Positions 14,901 to 24,566 of a stretch of 64,000 bases of DNA are shown here, one piece after another (the first letter of the stretch is position 1; the number at the start of each line of letters is the position of its first letter). Position numbers and translations under genes: made by a program. The DNA is from Acidimicrobiia bacterium (GTDB lineage Bacteria > Actinomycetota > Acidimicrobiia > IMCC26256 > JAGNEX01), in NCBI GenBank assembly GCA_020637365.1, contig JACJWE010000001.1:836001-900000 (forward strand), given 5' to 3'. The notes beneath the pieces were generated by a model that worked only from the letters and a program-made list of their open reading frames with translations, made no database searches and was not told the DNA's origin.

Positions 14901-16620
14901 CTAACCGGGCAGTTGCGCCTGAGCTTGGGCCGGTTCGACCACCGGGGGTTCAACCACGGAGGTTCGACGGGAGGCGGTTCGACAACAGGCGGTTGGGTTA
15001 TCTCTGTGGGGGCGGTGTCACAACGGTCGGCGTTGGTGCCGGAGCTGGCGTTGCGGCAGGCGCCGGAGGCGGCGTCGGAGGTGCTGTCAACGGCACGGCG
15101 CTACTGACCGGAGCCGGGGAGTGGACGCCGCTGGGCGGGTCACAACCGCTGGGTCTTGTCCGATCGTCGACGTGGTTGGGTCTGCCATCGTCGCTGCTGG
15201 ATCGGTGGTCGTTGTTGTCTGTCGTGCCTCGCCTGGTGCGAGCACGTCGAGTTCAGGCGTGAGAGCGTCGAGCCCGATCAACCACTCCGTCAGGTCATCT
15301 TGGAGATCGTGAGCAGATACTCCGTCGAGCAGCTCATTGGAGATCCATACCACGGTCGATCCCCGGCAGCGACCGCCGCGAGCGACGCGACGTCTTGGAG
15401 CGTTCCGGTTTTTGCTCGGACATCGGTCGGTGCGCCTGGCTGCACCCTCGATAGGGTGCCGCGTTCGCCGGGGACGCTCATCGCGCCGATGATGCCGTCA
15501 AAAGCCGGGGTCTTGGCCAATGCCAGCGCCTCGCTCAGTGCCCGGCAGGTCAGACGGTCGTCGCGGCTCAGTCCCGAACCGTCGCGGAGAATCAAACCCG
15601 CTGTGTTGATCCCGAGCTCCTCCAAGGTGGACATCACGACAGCGGTGCCCTGATCGGTGGTGGCCGCCGATGTCGGGCCGGTCGCGCCGAGTTCCCGGAC
15701 GATTTGTTCAGCGGCATGGTTGTCGCTGAAGGACAACACGTCTACCAAGATCTCGCTGAGTGGCGGCGATTCGATGGCGGTCAGAAGATCGCCAGCGATG
15801 TATCCCGAGTCGTGCTGGACCGATCCGGTGAAGGTGACGCCTCGATCCGCCAGTTTGCGTGCCAACTCGGTGCCAGCGACCATCGCCGGGTCCTCGGCAC
15901 GAATCCAGCGCGGATCAAAACTCGCCCAGCCGTCATTAACCACGAGCGCTCCCAGCGGACCTACCGAACCTTGGTCCGCGTAGTCCGCCTTCCAGCGATC
16001 GGATAGAAACCGCTCATCGCTGTGGCGTCCATCTTGGACGATCAGCGGACCGTCGACGTGGGTGACCCCTGGGCGACGATGCCGTCAGCGAGGTCATCGA
16101 GAAGTGTCAGGGAGCGGCCTTTTCCCTCGAAGTTTCGAACCTCTTCGTATTCGATAGTGGTCAGCGTTGGGTCGCCTCCTCCGACGAGCACCAAGGCCGA
16201 GACCGTTCCGTCGATGGGCGGTGCCGGAACGCGGACCTCGGTCGAGAAGCGGAAGTCAGGGCCGAGGACCTTCCAAGCGGCGATCGACGTCGCGATTTTG
16301 AGGGTCGACGCCGGGATGAGTGGAGCATCCGGTCGGTGGGCAACAACCTCGCCAAATGCGCTGTCGGCGACGACGCAGCTCTGTTCGGTTTCGAATTCGG
16401 CGGGGATGGTGACGCCGATACGCCCCGCTACGTAGACGGCTTCTATCCCCGACGGCAGACGGCTGGCGCTCAACCATGGGCGTTCATCGTCGGTGTCTGC
16501 AATCGAGTCAGGCGTACCCGAAGCGCTGATTCGATCGTCTGCAACCAGCATCAGCAATGCGGACGCCAGCACGATAGCCGCGACGATCGGGACGACCCGA
16601 CGGATCAGGAACGCGGTCAC
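14901..16620 (-). pseudogene. dacB: D-Ala-D-Ala carboxypeptidase (DacB/PBP4), frameshifted
   Basis: This would be a secreted penicillin-binding protein of the S13 family that trims peptidoglycan. A signal anchor (about residues 5-27) is followed by the Ser-x-x-Lys motif PASTLK. Then SDN in SFSDNHAAEQ and KTG in RAKTGTLQDV complete the active site. The coding pattern steps through three frames. It needs one extra G (coding strand) at 16066-16069 and another at 15361-15364. With a further base at 15116-15119, 15008-15012 and 14944-14948 it continues into a Pro-rich tail to a TAG at 14901. The corrected length is 574 residues. All five corrections have the same sign at homopolymers, so sequence error is more likely than decay. 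The first two are firm and the last three less so. GTG start overlaps the upstream gene stop. Confidence 0.8.
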
Positions 16621-18092
16621 ATCAGTCCCCTACCGACACGCCAGGTCGTGTCTGCCCACATATGCCCCAAGGTTTCGAGCGCCAGTTCGCCAGAAGGAAA
16701 GCAGACGGTTCCCGTTGCCCGCACCGCTCGCGGACCGGCGTTTTGCGGGTCGCTGTTGGCCAGCTCGCTCGCGACCAGGACCGGCTTGTTGGTTTCGAGC
16801 GTGACCTCGCGTGCCGTGATGGCATAGCGCTCGTCTTGTCGTTCGTGGAAGGCGACGATCCGTTCGGTACCGAAATCTGGGTAGAGCGGCCCGTTTCGAA
16901 TAGCCGCGGCTTGGTTGGACTGGATCCCGATGCCGAGAAAAAGGACAGAATCGACCTCGTCGTCGAGAGCGACGGCCCGCAGAACTTGAGGAACGGTGTC
17001 TCGGGTCTCGCCGCCCGCCAAATCGATGGGATTGTTCTTCGACCACCGGGGAGGAAGCAACGAGTCGAGTTGGGACGTCAACGACGGTGACAGCCTGGCA
17101 AGGGTCAAACCGTTGGCGGCGACGCTGTCGGCAGCGAGAACACCCCAACCGCCGACGGTGGTGACGATGGCGACCCGGGGTCCCCGAAGTGTTGGCTGCG
17201 TCGCTAGTCCAGCAGCGGCGAGATACGCGGATTCGATGGTACGGGCCCGAATCAATCCAGCTTGTCGAGCCACACCGTCAAAGATCCGGTCGTCGGTAGC
17301 GAGCGACCCCGTGTGTGAGGACGCAGCGCGTTGGCCGTCGTCGGTCCTTCCACCCTTGACCAGGACCACCGGCATACGCGATGCGATCGGTCGCACCCGC
17401 TCGACGAAACGCGCCCCGTCGGTGATGCCTTCCAGGTAGGTCAGACCCACTTTGGAAGCGGGGTCCTGGGAGTAGAAGTCGATGAGATCTAACACGTCGA
17501 CCGCAGCGCTGTTGCCGACCGACACCGCTCGGGCGACTCCCACCCCGTGCTGGGTTGCAATATTCATATACGACGAAACGAAGTTGCCGCTTTGACTCGC
17601 GATCGAGATCGGGCCCGACGGGGGATAGGGGGCGACGATCTGGGCGCAGAGTTTGGCCGGGGTCGACACCACACCCTGCCCGTTGGGTCCGATCAACAGC
17701 ATTCCGAGCGAGGACGCGAGCTCGGCGAGCTCGCGTTGGCGAGCGAGGCCCTCTGGACCAGATTCGCCAAAGCCAGCGGTCACGATGAAGGCCGCTTTGG
17801 CGCCGCGACTCGCCGCTTGGGTCAATACTTCGCTGACCGCGGCTCGAGGCGTGCACACGACGACGAGGTCGAGCGGGCCAGCTGGCAATGACGCGATGTC
17901 GGGGGAGCAGGTGATGCCAGCAACGCTGGCACCATCGCGCTGCGTCGCATACACAGCGCCTTGATAGCCGTTGGCCAATAGGTTGTGGAGCGCGACGAAG
18001 CCGAACTTGCCGGGATGGGTCGACGCACCCGCGATCGCGACCCCCTTCGGTTCGAAGAGTGCCTGCATACCGGCCTCGGTCCACGAGCTCAT
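16617..18092 (-). CDS. Acyl-CoA synthetase (NDP-forming), CoA-binding/ligase subunit
   Basis: This is the large part of an ADP-forming acetyl-CoA synthetase-like enzyme, which exchanges acyl-CoA for ATP or the reverse. The N-terminal CoA-binding Rossmann domain (FEPKGVAIAGASTHPGKFG) is followed by the succinyl-CoA ligase-like domains with LIGPNGQGVVS, SIASQSGNF and SSHTGSLATDD. The last contains the His that becomes phosphorylated. I start at MSSWTEAG (18092), which overlaps the stop of the ATP-grasp gene as ATGA. The 21 codons upstream look non-coding. The stop overlaps the dacB start. Both halves exist as separate genes, whereas many relatives are fused. The acyl substrate cannot be told. 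Confidence 0.85.
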   Translation of the reverse strand: MSSWTEAGMQALFEPKGVAIAGASTHPGKFGFVALHNLLANGYQGAVYATQRDGASVAGITCSPDIASLPAGPLDLVVVCTPRAAVSEVLTQAASRGAKAAFIVTAGFGESGPEGLARQRELAELASSLGMLLIGPNGQGVVSTPAKLCAQIVAPYPPSGPISIASQSGNFVSSYMNIATQHGVGVARAVSVGNSAAVDVLDLIDFYSQDPASKVGLTYLEGITDGARFVERVRPIASRMPVVLVKGGRTDDGQRAASSHTGSLATDDRIFDGVARQAGLIRARTIESAYLAAAGLATQPTLRGPRVAIVTTVGGWGVLAADSVAANGLTLARLSPSLTSQLDSLLPPRWSKNNPIDLAGGETRDTVPQVLRAVALDDEVDSVLFLGIGIQSNQAAAIRNGPLYPDFGTERIVAFHERQDERYAITAREVTLETNKPVLVASELANSDPQNAGPRAVRATGTVCFPSGELALETLGHMWADTTWRVGRGLM

Positions 18093-18751
18093 ATGGCCAC
18101 CACCAGTGCGTCCACGGCGACCGGCGTGCCCCCGTCGATCAGGACGGGATTGCACTCGATGCTCTGCAGGTCGTCTCGCTGCGTCATCAGGTCGCTCAAC
18201 GCGATGAGGAGGGTCCCCAAGGCTTGCCGGTCCACCGCGGGTCGTCCTCGAAACTCGTCGAGTACGGCGTTCAATGCGAGATCGTCCATCATTTCTTGTG
18301 CGTCGAAGCGCGTGATAGGCGCTTGCCTAAAGACGACGTCGCCGACCAGTTCGGCGGCGACTCCGCCCGTTCCCAGCATCACAACCGTGCCGTAGGTGTC
18401 ATCGCGGGTGACGCCAACGATCAGTTCGCGAACGTTGTCGAGAAGTGGGCTGAGGAGCAGTTCGCAATCACCGTCATCCGCTGAGATCAAACCCGCGAGT
18501 TCGGCTGCAGCGAGGGTCACCTGGTCGGCGTCCGTCAGGCCAAGACGCACTAGCCCGCGCTCGGTCTTATGTGCCACGTTGGCTGAGGAGACTTTGAGCG
18601 CCCACGGTCCGGGCTCGCTGAGTACACGGTCCAAGATTGGGCCGATGTCGTCGATGTCGGAACAACGTATCGGAGCCTTGGTCGCCGATACGACCGCCAC
18701 CCCGGCGGCGGTCAGGAGATCTCGGGCATCTGCTTCGGACCACGTGTGCAC
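18089..18751 (-). CDS. ATP-grasp subunit of NDP-forming acyl-CoA synthetase
   Basis: This 220-residue ATP-grasp protein completes the acyl-CoA synthetase encoded next to it. Features are the N-terminal segment SEADARDLLTAAGVAVV, the strand PWALKVSSANVAHKTERGLV that binds nucleotide, and the end segment DLQSIECNPVLIDGGTPVAV holding the conserved Glu and Asn that bind metal and ATP. It is the first gene of the run 18751 to 14901, and its end overlaps the large subunit gene. It is the short form of the beta subunit (ATP-grasp type 5). No promoter motif was recognised upstream. Confidence 0.85.
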   Translation of the reverse strand: MHTWSEADARDLLTAAGVAVVSATKAPIRCSDIDDIGPILDRVLSEPGPWALKVSSANVAHKTERGLVRLGLTDADQVTLAAAELAGLISADDGDCELLLSPLLDNVRELIVGVTRDDTYGTVVMLGTGGVAAELVGDVVFRQAPITRFDAQEMMDDLALNAVLDEFRGRPAVDRQALGTLLIALSDLMTQRDDLQSIECNPVLIDGGTPVAVDALVVAI

Positions 18752-19210
18752 GGGGCAACAGGTTAGTGAACCGGGGTCGCAAGGCTCTGAGCAACCCGCT
18801 CGCCCACTTGCTTGCCGACACGACCATTGCGTCGCAGGGTTGAACGACCGGCGTCCCCGGGTGGTCGCTGCGCCGATTGCGAAACGGGTTCAGATCGGCC
18901 CGAGCCCTGCCGATAGAGAGCTCAAGGGATCTGCAAGTCGCAGCACCCATGTGAAGGGTTCGCCAAGCCTTAACCTCCGAGAAGCTCAACGAGTCCTCAA
19001 GGGCAAGGCGTCAACCAAACATTCATCACACCGGCCGGGAATCACACACCGAGATACCCCGCTAACAACCTGGAGATGGCTACGCTCATGGACAGCAACC
19101 ACGCACCCACCCGCCGGCGTTTACGGGGAGGTGCGGGCTCACATTCCTCCGCATCTCGGCTCCGCGTCCGCGGTCGCCAGCCTGCCAACGAACGTCCAGG
19201 CGACCCTTCC
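18752..19210. other. Divergent intergenic region, no gene seen
   Basis: These 459 bases lie between the ATP-grasp gene (minus) and the glycosyltransferase gene (plus). I find no reading frame with family character, no tRNA and no strong hairpin. The frame of the glycosyltransferase stays open back to 19076, but the added 45 residues are Arg- and Gly-rich and precede the normal start of the fold. The stretch presumably holds two divergent promoters. Confidence 0.4.
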
Positions 19211-19936
19211 ATGAACCATGAATCCTCGACAACCACGACCGTTTCCATCGTCCTGCCGGCCTATAACGAAGCCGAGATCCTGGAGACGACCGTCGACACG
19301 CTCCGCAAAGAACTCGCTTCGCGCCCCTACGACGCAGAGCTGCTGATCATCGAAAACGGATCTTCTGATGACACCGTCGCCATCGGTGAAGCGTTAGCCG
19401 CATCGCATGACAACGTGTCGTTCCAGAGTCTCGATGTCGCGGATTACGGCGAAGCCCTCTGCGCTGGTCTCCGGACGGCGAAAAATGAGTTTGTCGTCAA
19501 TTTCGATGTCGACTTCTATGACGTTGACTTCTTGGACAAGGCCGTGGCTCGCCTCGCAGCGGAGGACGATCTGGCTGTCGTGGTCGGCTCAAAGCGGGGT
19601 GAGGGTTCTGCCGATACCCGTTTCATCGGTCGTCGGCTCGTGACCGAAGTGTTTTCGAGGATTTTGCGATTTGGTTTCGGGCTGTCGCTTTCCGATACCC
19701 ACGGGATCAAGGCCATGCGGCGAGACGCGGTCGCTGCGCTCTCTTATGACTGTCAGCTCCGCCAAGACCTCTTCGATACCGAATTGATCATCCGCGCCGA
19801 ACGAGCGGGACTGGGAACCGCCGAGATTCCCGTGACCGTCGTTGAGATTCGCCCTGCCCGATCGACGATCATTCGGCGAATGGGACGTTCGATCCTCGGG
19901 CTCGCCAAGCTCAGAATCGCTCTGTGGCGCAGGTAA
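19211..19936 (+). CDS. Family 2 glycosyltransferase
   Basis: This is a GT-A fold enzyme of the dolichyl-phosphate mannose synthase-like group, expected to move a sugar from a nucleotide sugar to a lipid carrier or glycan at the inner membrane face. TVSIVLPAYNEAE opens the fold, LIIENGSSDDT binds the nucleotide, and FDVDFYDVDF contains the Asp-x-Asp metal motif. SDTHGIKAMRRDA follows. No membrane helix is present in the 241 residues, so it is a soluble or peripheral enzyme. The chosen ATG at 19211 lies 14 codons before the first fold strand. The HhH-GPD gene follows after 12 bases. Confidence 0.85.
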   Translation: MNHESSTTTTVSIVLPAYNEAEILETTVDTLRKELASRPYDAELLIIENGSSDDTVAIGEALAASHDNVSFQSLDVADYGEALCAGLRTAKNEFVVNFDVDFYDVDFLDKAVARLAAEDDLAVVVGSKRGEGSADTRFIGRRLVTEVFSRILRFGFGLSLSDTHGIKAMRRDAVAALSYDCQLRQDLFDTELIIRAERAGLGTAEIPVTVVEIRPARSTIIRRMGRSILGLAKLRIALWRR

Positions 19937-19948
19937 CGACTCGCGGCC

Positions 19949-20506
19949 GTGGTGGTTGAGGAACTCCACTTTTCGAACGATCCGGATGCGAACAAGCGTC
20001 TTGGTTTTGATTCGTTCGCACTCATGATCGGCATGCTGCTCGACCAGCAGGTCGCGATCGAGTGGGCCTTCCAAGCGCCGCACAGCCTCGCCAAACGGAT
20101 GGGCTTGCCCGACGATGAGCCGTTTTCCGTCGACGATGTGGCATCGATGCCCGAAGAGCAGCTGATCGACTATTTCGTCGCGAAGCCAGCGCTGCATCGC
20201 TACCCCGCTGCTATGGCAAGCCGGGTGTCGCGCCTCGCTGCGGCCGTCGCGGCTGAGTATGGGTCCGATCCGAGCCGCATCTGGTCAGAGGCTGAAACGG
20301 GGCGCGACCTCTTGAAACGCCTCAAAGCGCTGCCGGGCTTTGGCGACAAGAAGGCGCGCATCTTCGTCGGAGTGATCGGCAAACGACTTGGGGCTGCTCC
20401 GCCGGGTTGGGAAGCCGTCGCTGCCCCCTGGGGTACGGTTGCCGATGCCGACGCTCCCGGTTCAGTCGCCGAAATAAGGCGGATCCGAAGCCTGCCAAGT
20501 GACTGA
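19949..20506 (+). CDS. HhH-GPD family DNA repair-like protein
   Basis: This 185-residue protein matches the small actinobacterial HhH-GPD family (TIGR03252-like) related to base-excision glycosylases. FALMIGMLLDQQVAIEWAF is the N-terminal helix pair, and LKALPGFGDKKARIFVGVIG is the helix-hairpin-helix with its Gly-rich turn. I see no iron-sulfur cysteine cluster and cannot point to a certain catalytic lysine, so glycosylase activity is unproven. It starts with GTG 12 bases after the glycosyltransferase stop, suggesting co-transcription. Most relatives are uncharacterised. Confidence 0.8.
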   Translation: MVVEELHFSNDPDANKRLGFDSFALMIGMLLDQQVAIEWAFQAPHSLAKRMGLPDDEPFSVDDVASMPEEQLIDYFVAKPALHRYPAAMASRVSRLAAAVAAEYGSDPSRIWSEAETGRDLLKRLKALPGFGDKKARIFVGVIGKRLGAAPPGWEAVAAPWGTVADADAPGSVAEIRRIRSLPSD

Positions 20507-20608
20507 TACAGCGTGCGCTGCAGGGCCAGATATGGTTCCGCGTTGGCTCATTCCGAGCCGTCGGCCGTTCCCATTCGACCCATAAATCAGCCTGCTAACC
20601 TGCGCGCC

Positions 20609-21145
20609 ATGACCCAGCATGACCAAGACGCAGCCAAAACACATGGTGCCCAGTCCGCTGAGACCCAACCTGAGGCGGGCCATTCCGAGGCTTCGAAGCC
20701 GGAGGGCGTCCGACCCGAACTAGTCAGTGCGCTCTTCACCGAACAGATCGACTTTCGTCAGGTGGCCGGGGGCTCGACTCGCATCGATCTCACCGGTGTG
20801 TATTTTTCCGTTCCGGTATCTGGTTTTCCCGCGTCGCTGGAGCCTCACCTCGTCACCCTGATCCGCGCTCCTCAAGGGTGTGACGGGAACGTGAGCCTCA
20901 CGGTCGACTTCGTGGACGAAGCTGGCGAACAGATCGCATCGTCGCGTCAAGACTTCTTTGTAGAGCCGGGTCGCTTTGGGTACCGCCTGATCAAGGGTTC
21001 GCTGAGTTGGGACGGCCCGGGAACCATTGAGGCCCGCTGTTCGATCGCCGGATCCAATCAGGTGATCACCGTCCCGCTGAGTGCGGTTGTTGCGCAAACC
21101 GGCTATCAAGCACCTGCTCCCCCAACCGCACCGCCCGCTCCGTAA
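20609..21145 (+). CDS. Hypothetical beta-rich protein
   Basis: I do not firmly recognise this 178-residue protein. An N-terminal polar region of about 45 residues rich in Gln, Glu and Ala leads to a beta-rich core (QVAGGSTRIDLTGVYFSV through GPGTIEARCSIAG) of about 105 residues, then a Pro-Ala tail (YQAPAPPTAPPAP). The core pattern recalls small domains such as DUF6941, but that is a weak impression. No signal peptide or membrane helix is seen. The start at MTQHDQD (20609) was chosen because the earlier 32 codons look random. It stands alone between the HhH-GPD and transketolase genes. Confidence 0.65.
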   Translation: MTQHDQDAAKTHGAQSAETQPEAGHSEASKPEGVRPELVSALFTEQIDFRQVAGGSTRIDLTGVYFSVPVSGFPASLEPHLVTLIRAPQGCDGNVSLTVDFVDEAGEQIASSRQDFFVEPGRFGYRLIKGSLSWDGPGTIEARCSIAGSNQVITVPLSAVVAQTGYQAPAPPTAPPAP

Positions 21146-21382
21146 CGGTTCGATGCAGAGACGGTCGCGGGATTGTCAGCGCTTCCGATCCCCGGATTGG
21201 CGTTTTGGTTGCCAGCTCCCGTTCTGAATGCTCCTCCGGCGTCGGCCGGAATCGTGGTTTAGTGCGAATCCGTCTCACCGTTTGGGAGGGGAACAACGAT
21301 GCGCTGCGCGGTCCCGCTGCGGTGCAGAGCACTGCGCTGCTAACCCCTAACATCGGCGGTTCCGACCATGAGGAGTGTGACA

Positions 21383-23410
21383 GTGCCTGAAGCAAGCCAA
21401 TCTTTGGAGCAACAAGCGGTCGATGTTGCTCGGGGCCTTATCCTCGACGCGGTTGCCCAGGCGAAATCGGGTCACACCGGTACAGCGTTGGCGCTCGCTC
21501 CCCTCGCCCAGGTGCTCTATGGGCGTGTCATGAAGTACGACGCTTCGGAGCCGGGCTGGTTCGACCGCGACCGGCTGGTGCTGTCTGCTGGGCATGCGTC
21601 GATGCTGCTGTATTCGTCGTTGTTCCTGCACGGCTTCGGCCTGACGCTCGATGATCTGCGAGCGTTTCGTCAGCTCGGTTCGCCAACTCCTGGTCACCCC
21701 GAGTTCGGTCAGACCGCTGGTGTCGAGGTGACGACCGGACCGCTGGGACAGGGTTTTGCCAACGGCGTTGGAATGGCGATCTCGGAGCGAAATCTTCGTG
21801 AACGGTTCGGTGCCGAGGTTTGTGACCATTGGATTTTTGGAATCTGCTCCGATGGTGACCTCGAAGAAGGTGTCTCACACGAGGCGGCGTCGCTCGCTGG
21901 TCATCTCGGCCTCGGCAAGATGGTCTATGTCTACGACGACAATCGCATCACGATCGACGGCGCTACATCGATCGCTCTCTCCGATGATGTCGTCGCGCGC
22001 TTCGGTGCCTACGGCTGGCAGGTCGTCGAAATCGGGGACGCGGCCAACGACCTCGATGCCCTCGAGTATGCGCTCCGTACCGGTATGGCCGAAACGCAGC
22101 GACCCACGCTGGTCATGTTGCGCTCACACATCGGCTACCCATCGAAGCGTTTCCTCGACACTTCTGCAGCCCACGGCGCAATCACCGACCCCGATGAGAT
22201 CGCTGCGATCAAGTCAGACCTCGGGCTCGATCCAGGTGCAACCTTCCAGGCGCCAGCAGATGTCGTTGAGTTTTGCCGTTTGGCGGGTCGTCGTGGCGCT
22301 ACCGAACGGCGCGACTGGCAGGACCGCATCGCCGCGTGGTCCGAAGCAGACCCCGAACGGGCGGTTGACTTCGACGCGGCGCTGGCCGGGACAGGACGGA
22401 CCAAATGGGCTGCGCACCTGCCCAGGTGGGAGACCGGGGAGTCCGTAGCGACCCGCAAAGCGTTGCAGAAGTGCTTGGGAGCGATCGCGGACGGTGTTCC
22501 CGGCCTCATCGGTGGCTCGGCTGACCTCACCGAGAGCACCGGCGTGGACCTCACCGCTCTGGGCGTGTTGACTCGTGATGATTTTTCGGGTCGTGGCATC
22601 CATTTCGGCATTCGTGAACACGCCATGGGCTCTGCGGCGGTGGGTATGGCCCTCCACGGAGGGAGCCTGCCCGTCACCGGCACCTTCTTGGTGTTCAGCG
22701 ACTACATGCGTCCACCCATCCGGATGGCGGCGCTGTCAGGGGCTAAGGCCCTGTTTTGTTTCTCCCACGATTCGATCGGTGTCGGCGAAGACGGACCGAC
22801 CCATCAGCCGGTCGAACATTTGGCCTCACTGCGCATCATTCCTGACCTCAATGTGTACCGCCCCGCGGACGCCAACGAGATGGCTGGCGCCATAGCTGCA
22901 CATATCGAAGGTGATGGCCCATCGGTCATTTTGGCGACTCGTCAGAACCTCCCCGTTTTGGAAGGGACGCTCTCGCTCGCCGCCGCCGGAGTGAGCGCGG
23001 GTGCTTATATCCTGCGTTCTGAACTCGCACCCGATGCCGACCCGGCGCTACAGGCGAAATCAACTCCGGACGTCGTTCTGGTGGCCTCGGGTTCAGAGGT
23101 GGCTCTCGCTGTCGCTGCGGCCGACCTTCTCGAAGACGACGGTGTCGCGGCCCGCGTGGTCTCCATGCCGTGCTGGGAACGTTTCGAGGTATTGACCGCA
23201 GAGGAACGCAACGCCGTGCTGCCCTCCGACGTACCGACCGTCGCGGTCGAGGCCGCGAGCTCCTTTGGTTGGGACCGTTTTGCCGATTTGGTGATCGGGA
23301 TCGATCGGTTCGGCGCGTCCGCTCCCGGCGGTGTCGTCATGGAAACCTTTGGATTCACGCCAGCGGCGGTCCGCTCAGGGGCGCTCCGACTTCTGGGGCG
23401 CTCAGAGTAA
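21383..23410 (+). CDS. tkt: Transketolase
   Basis: Transketolase moves two-carbon units between sugar phosphates in the pentose phosphate pathway, using thiamine diphosphate. Visible signatures: LDAVAQAKSGHTGTAL with the substrate His, TPGHPEFGQTAGVEVTTGPL, then CSDGDLEEGVSHEAA for the cofactor and metal, and IREHAMGSAAVGMALHG for the catalytic Glu of the pyrimidine domain. FSHDSIGVGEDGPTHQPVEH is the family signature. GTG at 21383 was chosen because AGGAG lies seven bases upstream. The ATG at 21368 lacks such a site. The length of 675 residues is usual. Transaldolase and glucose-6-phosphate isomerase follow in the same direction as a sugar-phosphate set. Confidence 0.95.
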   Translation: MPEASQSLEQQAVDVARGLILDAVAQAKSGHTGTALALAPLAQVLYGRVMKYDASEPGWFDRDRLVLSAGHASMLLYSSLFLHGFGLTLDDLRAFRQLGSPTPGHPEFGQTAGVEVTTGPLGQGFANGVGMAISERNLRERFGAEVCDHWIFGICSDGDLEEGVSHEAASLAGHLGLGKMVYVYDDNRITIDGATSIALSDDVVARFGAYGWQVVEIGDAANDLDALEYALRTGMAETQRPTLVMLRSHIGYPSKRFLDTSAAHGAITDPDEIAAIKSDLGLDPGATFQAPADVVEFCRLAGRRGATERRDWQDRIAAWSEADPERAVDFDAALAGTGRTKWAAHLPRWETGESVATRKALQKCLGAIADGVPGLIGGSADLTESTGVDLTALGVLTRDDFSGRGIHFGIREHAMGSAAVGMALHGGSLPVTGTFLVFSDYMRPPIRMAALSGAKALFCFSHDSIGVGEDGPTHQPVEHLASLRIIPDLNVYRPADANEMAGAIAAHIEGDGPSVILATRQNLPVLEGTLSLAAAGVSAGAYILRSELAPDADPALQAKSTPDVVLVASGSEVALAVAAADLLEDDGVAARVVSMPCWERFEVLTAEERNAVLPSDVPTVAVEAASSFGWDRFADLVIGIDRFGASAPGGVVMETFGFTPAAVRSGALRLLGRSE

Positions 23411-23483
23411 CGAACACGGCTGAACGAACGCGCTCGGCTCAAACCCCAGCTACCGATCCCCAGGTAGAGAAGGGACCGATCTC

Positions 23484-24563
23484 ATGTCCAGCAACGCCGC
23501 CCGCCTCGCGGATGTAGGCCAAAGTGTCTGGTACGACAATCTCCACCGCGATCTGATTCGAGGTGGAGGCCTTCGTGACCTGATCAACCACCACGGTGTT
23601 CGAGGTGTGACATCGAATCCGACGATCTTCGAGAAGGCGATTCTGTCGGGGGGCGCATATGACCAACAGCTTGCTGGGCTTCGCAGCGCCACACCTGAGG
23701 AGGCGTACTGGGAGCTCGTCGTCGAGGACATAGCAGGCGCCGCTGACGTGCTCGCGTCGACCTATGAGACGACTCAGGGAAGTGACGGCTTTGTGTCCGT
23801 CGAAGTGACCCCCTCCCTCGCTCACGACGCGACGGGCACGGTCGAACAGGCCCATCAGTTGTGGGAACGGGTGGCTCGGCCCAACGTCATGATCAAGGTG
23901 CCAGCCACGGTCGCCGGTGTCGGCGCGGTGGAGGCCCTCACCTTCGCCGGCGTCAACGTCAACGTCACCCTGATCTTCTCCGTCGAACGATATCGAGACG
24001 TCCTTGCCGCCTATGCCAGAGGTTTGACCCAACGAACCGAGGCCGGTCTCCATATCGGTTCGGTGAGGTCGGTTGCGTCCTTCTTCGTGAGCCGCCTCGA
24101 CACTGCGATCGATCCTCTTCTGCCCGCCGACCACCCGAGCCGCGGTCGCTGTGCGGTCGCAAACGCTCGCGTCGCATACCAAGCATTTACCGGTTACGTC
24201 TCGGCCCCACCGTGGACCGATTTGATGACAACACATGGAGCTTCCGTGCAGCGGCCGTTGTGGGCCTCGACCTCCACCAAGAATGTGGCATATTCCCCGA
24301 CGTTGTACGTCGATGAGTTGATCGGTCGCTCCACGGTCAACACCTTGGCTCCTGGGACGCTGGATGCATTTGAGTCGAACGGCAGCGTCGTGGCAGACAC
24401 CATTGAGACCGACCTCCACGGCGCCCATGATGTGCTCGGGGCGCTCCACGAGGCTGGTGTAGACCTGGACGCCGTGACCGCTGATCTCGAGCGGGCAGGC
24501 GTACAAGCTTTTGTCGATTCGTTCGAATCATGCGTTGCTGGCATCGCGAAGCGGATGGGTTGA
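23484..24563 (+). CDS. tal: Transaldolase
   Basis: Transaldolase transfers a dihydroxyacetone unit between sugar phosphates. The N-terminus GQSVWYDNLHRDLIRGG and GVTSNPTIFEKAI are typical of the actinobacterial long form. PNVMIKVPATVAGV contains the Schiff-base lysine, and ASFFVSRLDTAID follows. At 359 residues it is a complete stand-alone enzyme. It lies 73 bases after transketolase and three bases before the isomerase gene. In related actinobacteria transaldolase and isomerase are sometimes a single fused protein. Here they are separate but tightly joined. Confidence 0.95.
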   Translation: MSSNAARLADVGQSVWYDNLHRDLIRGGGLRDLINHHGVRGVTSNPTIFEKAILSGGAYDQQLAGLRSATPEEAYWELVVEDIAGAADVLASTYETTQGSDGFVSVEVTPSLAHDATGTVEQAHQLWERVARPNVMIKVPATVAGVGAVEALTFAGVNVNVTLIFSVERYRDVLAAYARGLTQRTEAGLHIGSVRSVASFFVSRLDTAIDPLLPADHPSRGRCAVANARVAYQAFTGYVSAPPWTDLMTTHGASVQRPLWASTSTKNVAYSPTLYVDELIGRSTVNTLAPGTLDAFESNGSVVADTIETDLHGAHDVLGALHEAGVDLDAVTADLERAGVQAFVDSFESCVAGIAKRMG

Positions 24564-24566
24564 GCC

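Noticed and set aside
14729..15262. Gly/Val/Ala-rich plus-strand frame opposite the dacB tail
   Set aside because: It is the complement of the Pro/Ala-rich dacB tail. Low complexity in GC-rich antisense frames explains it.
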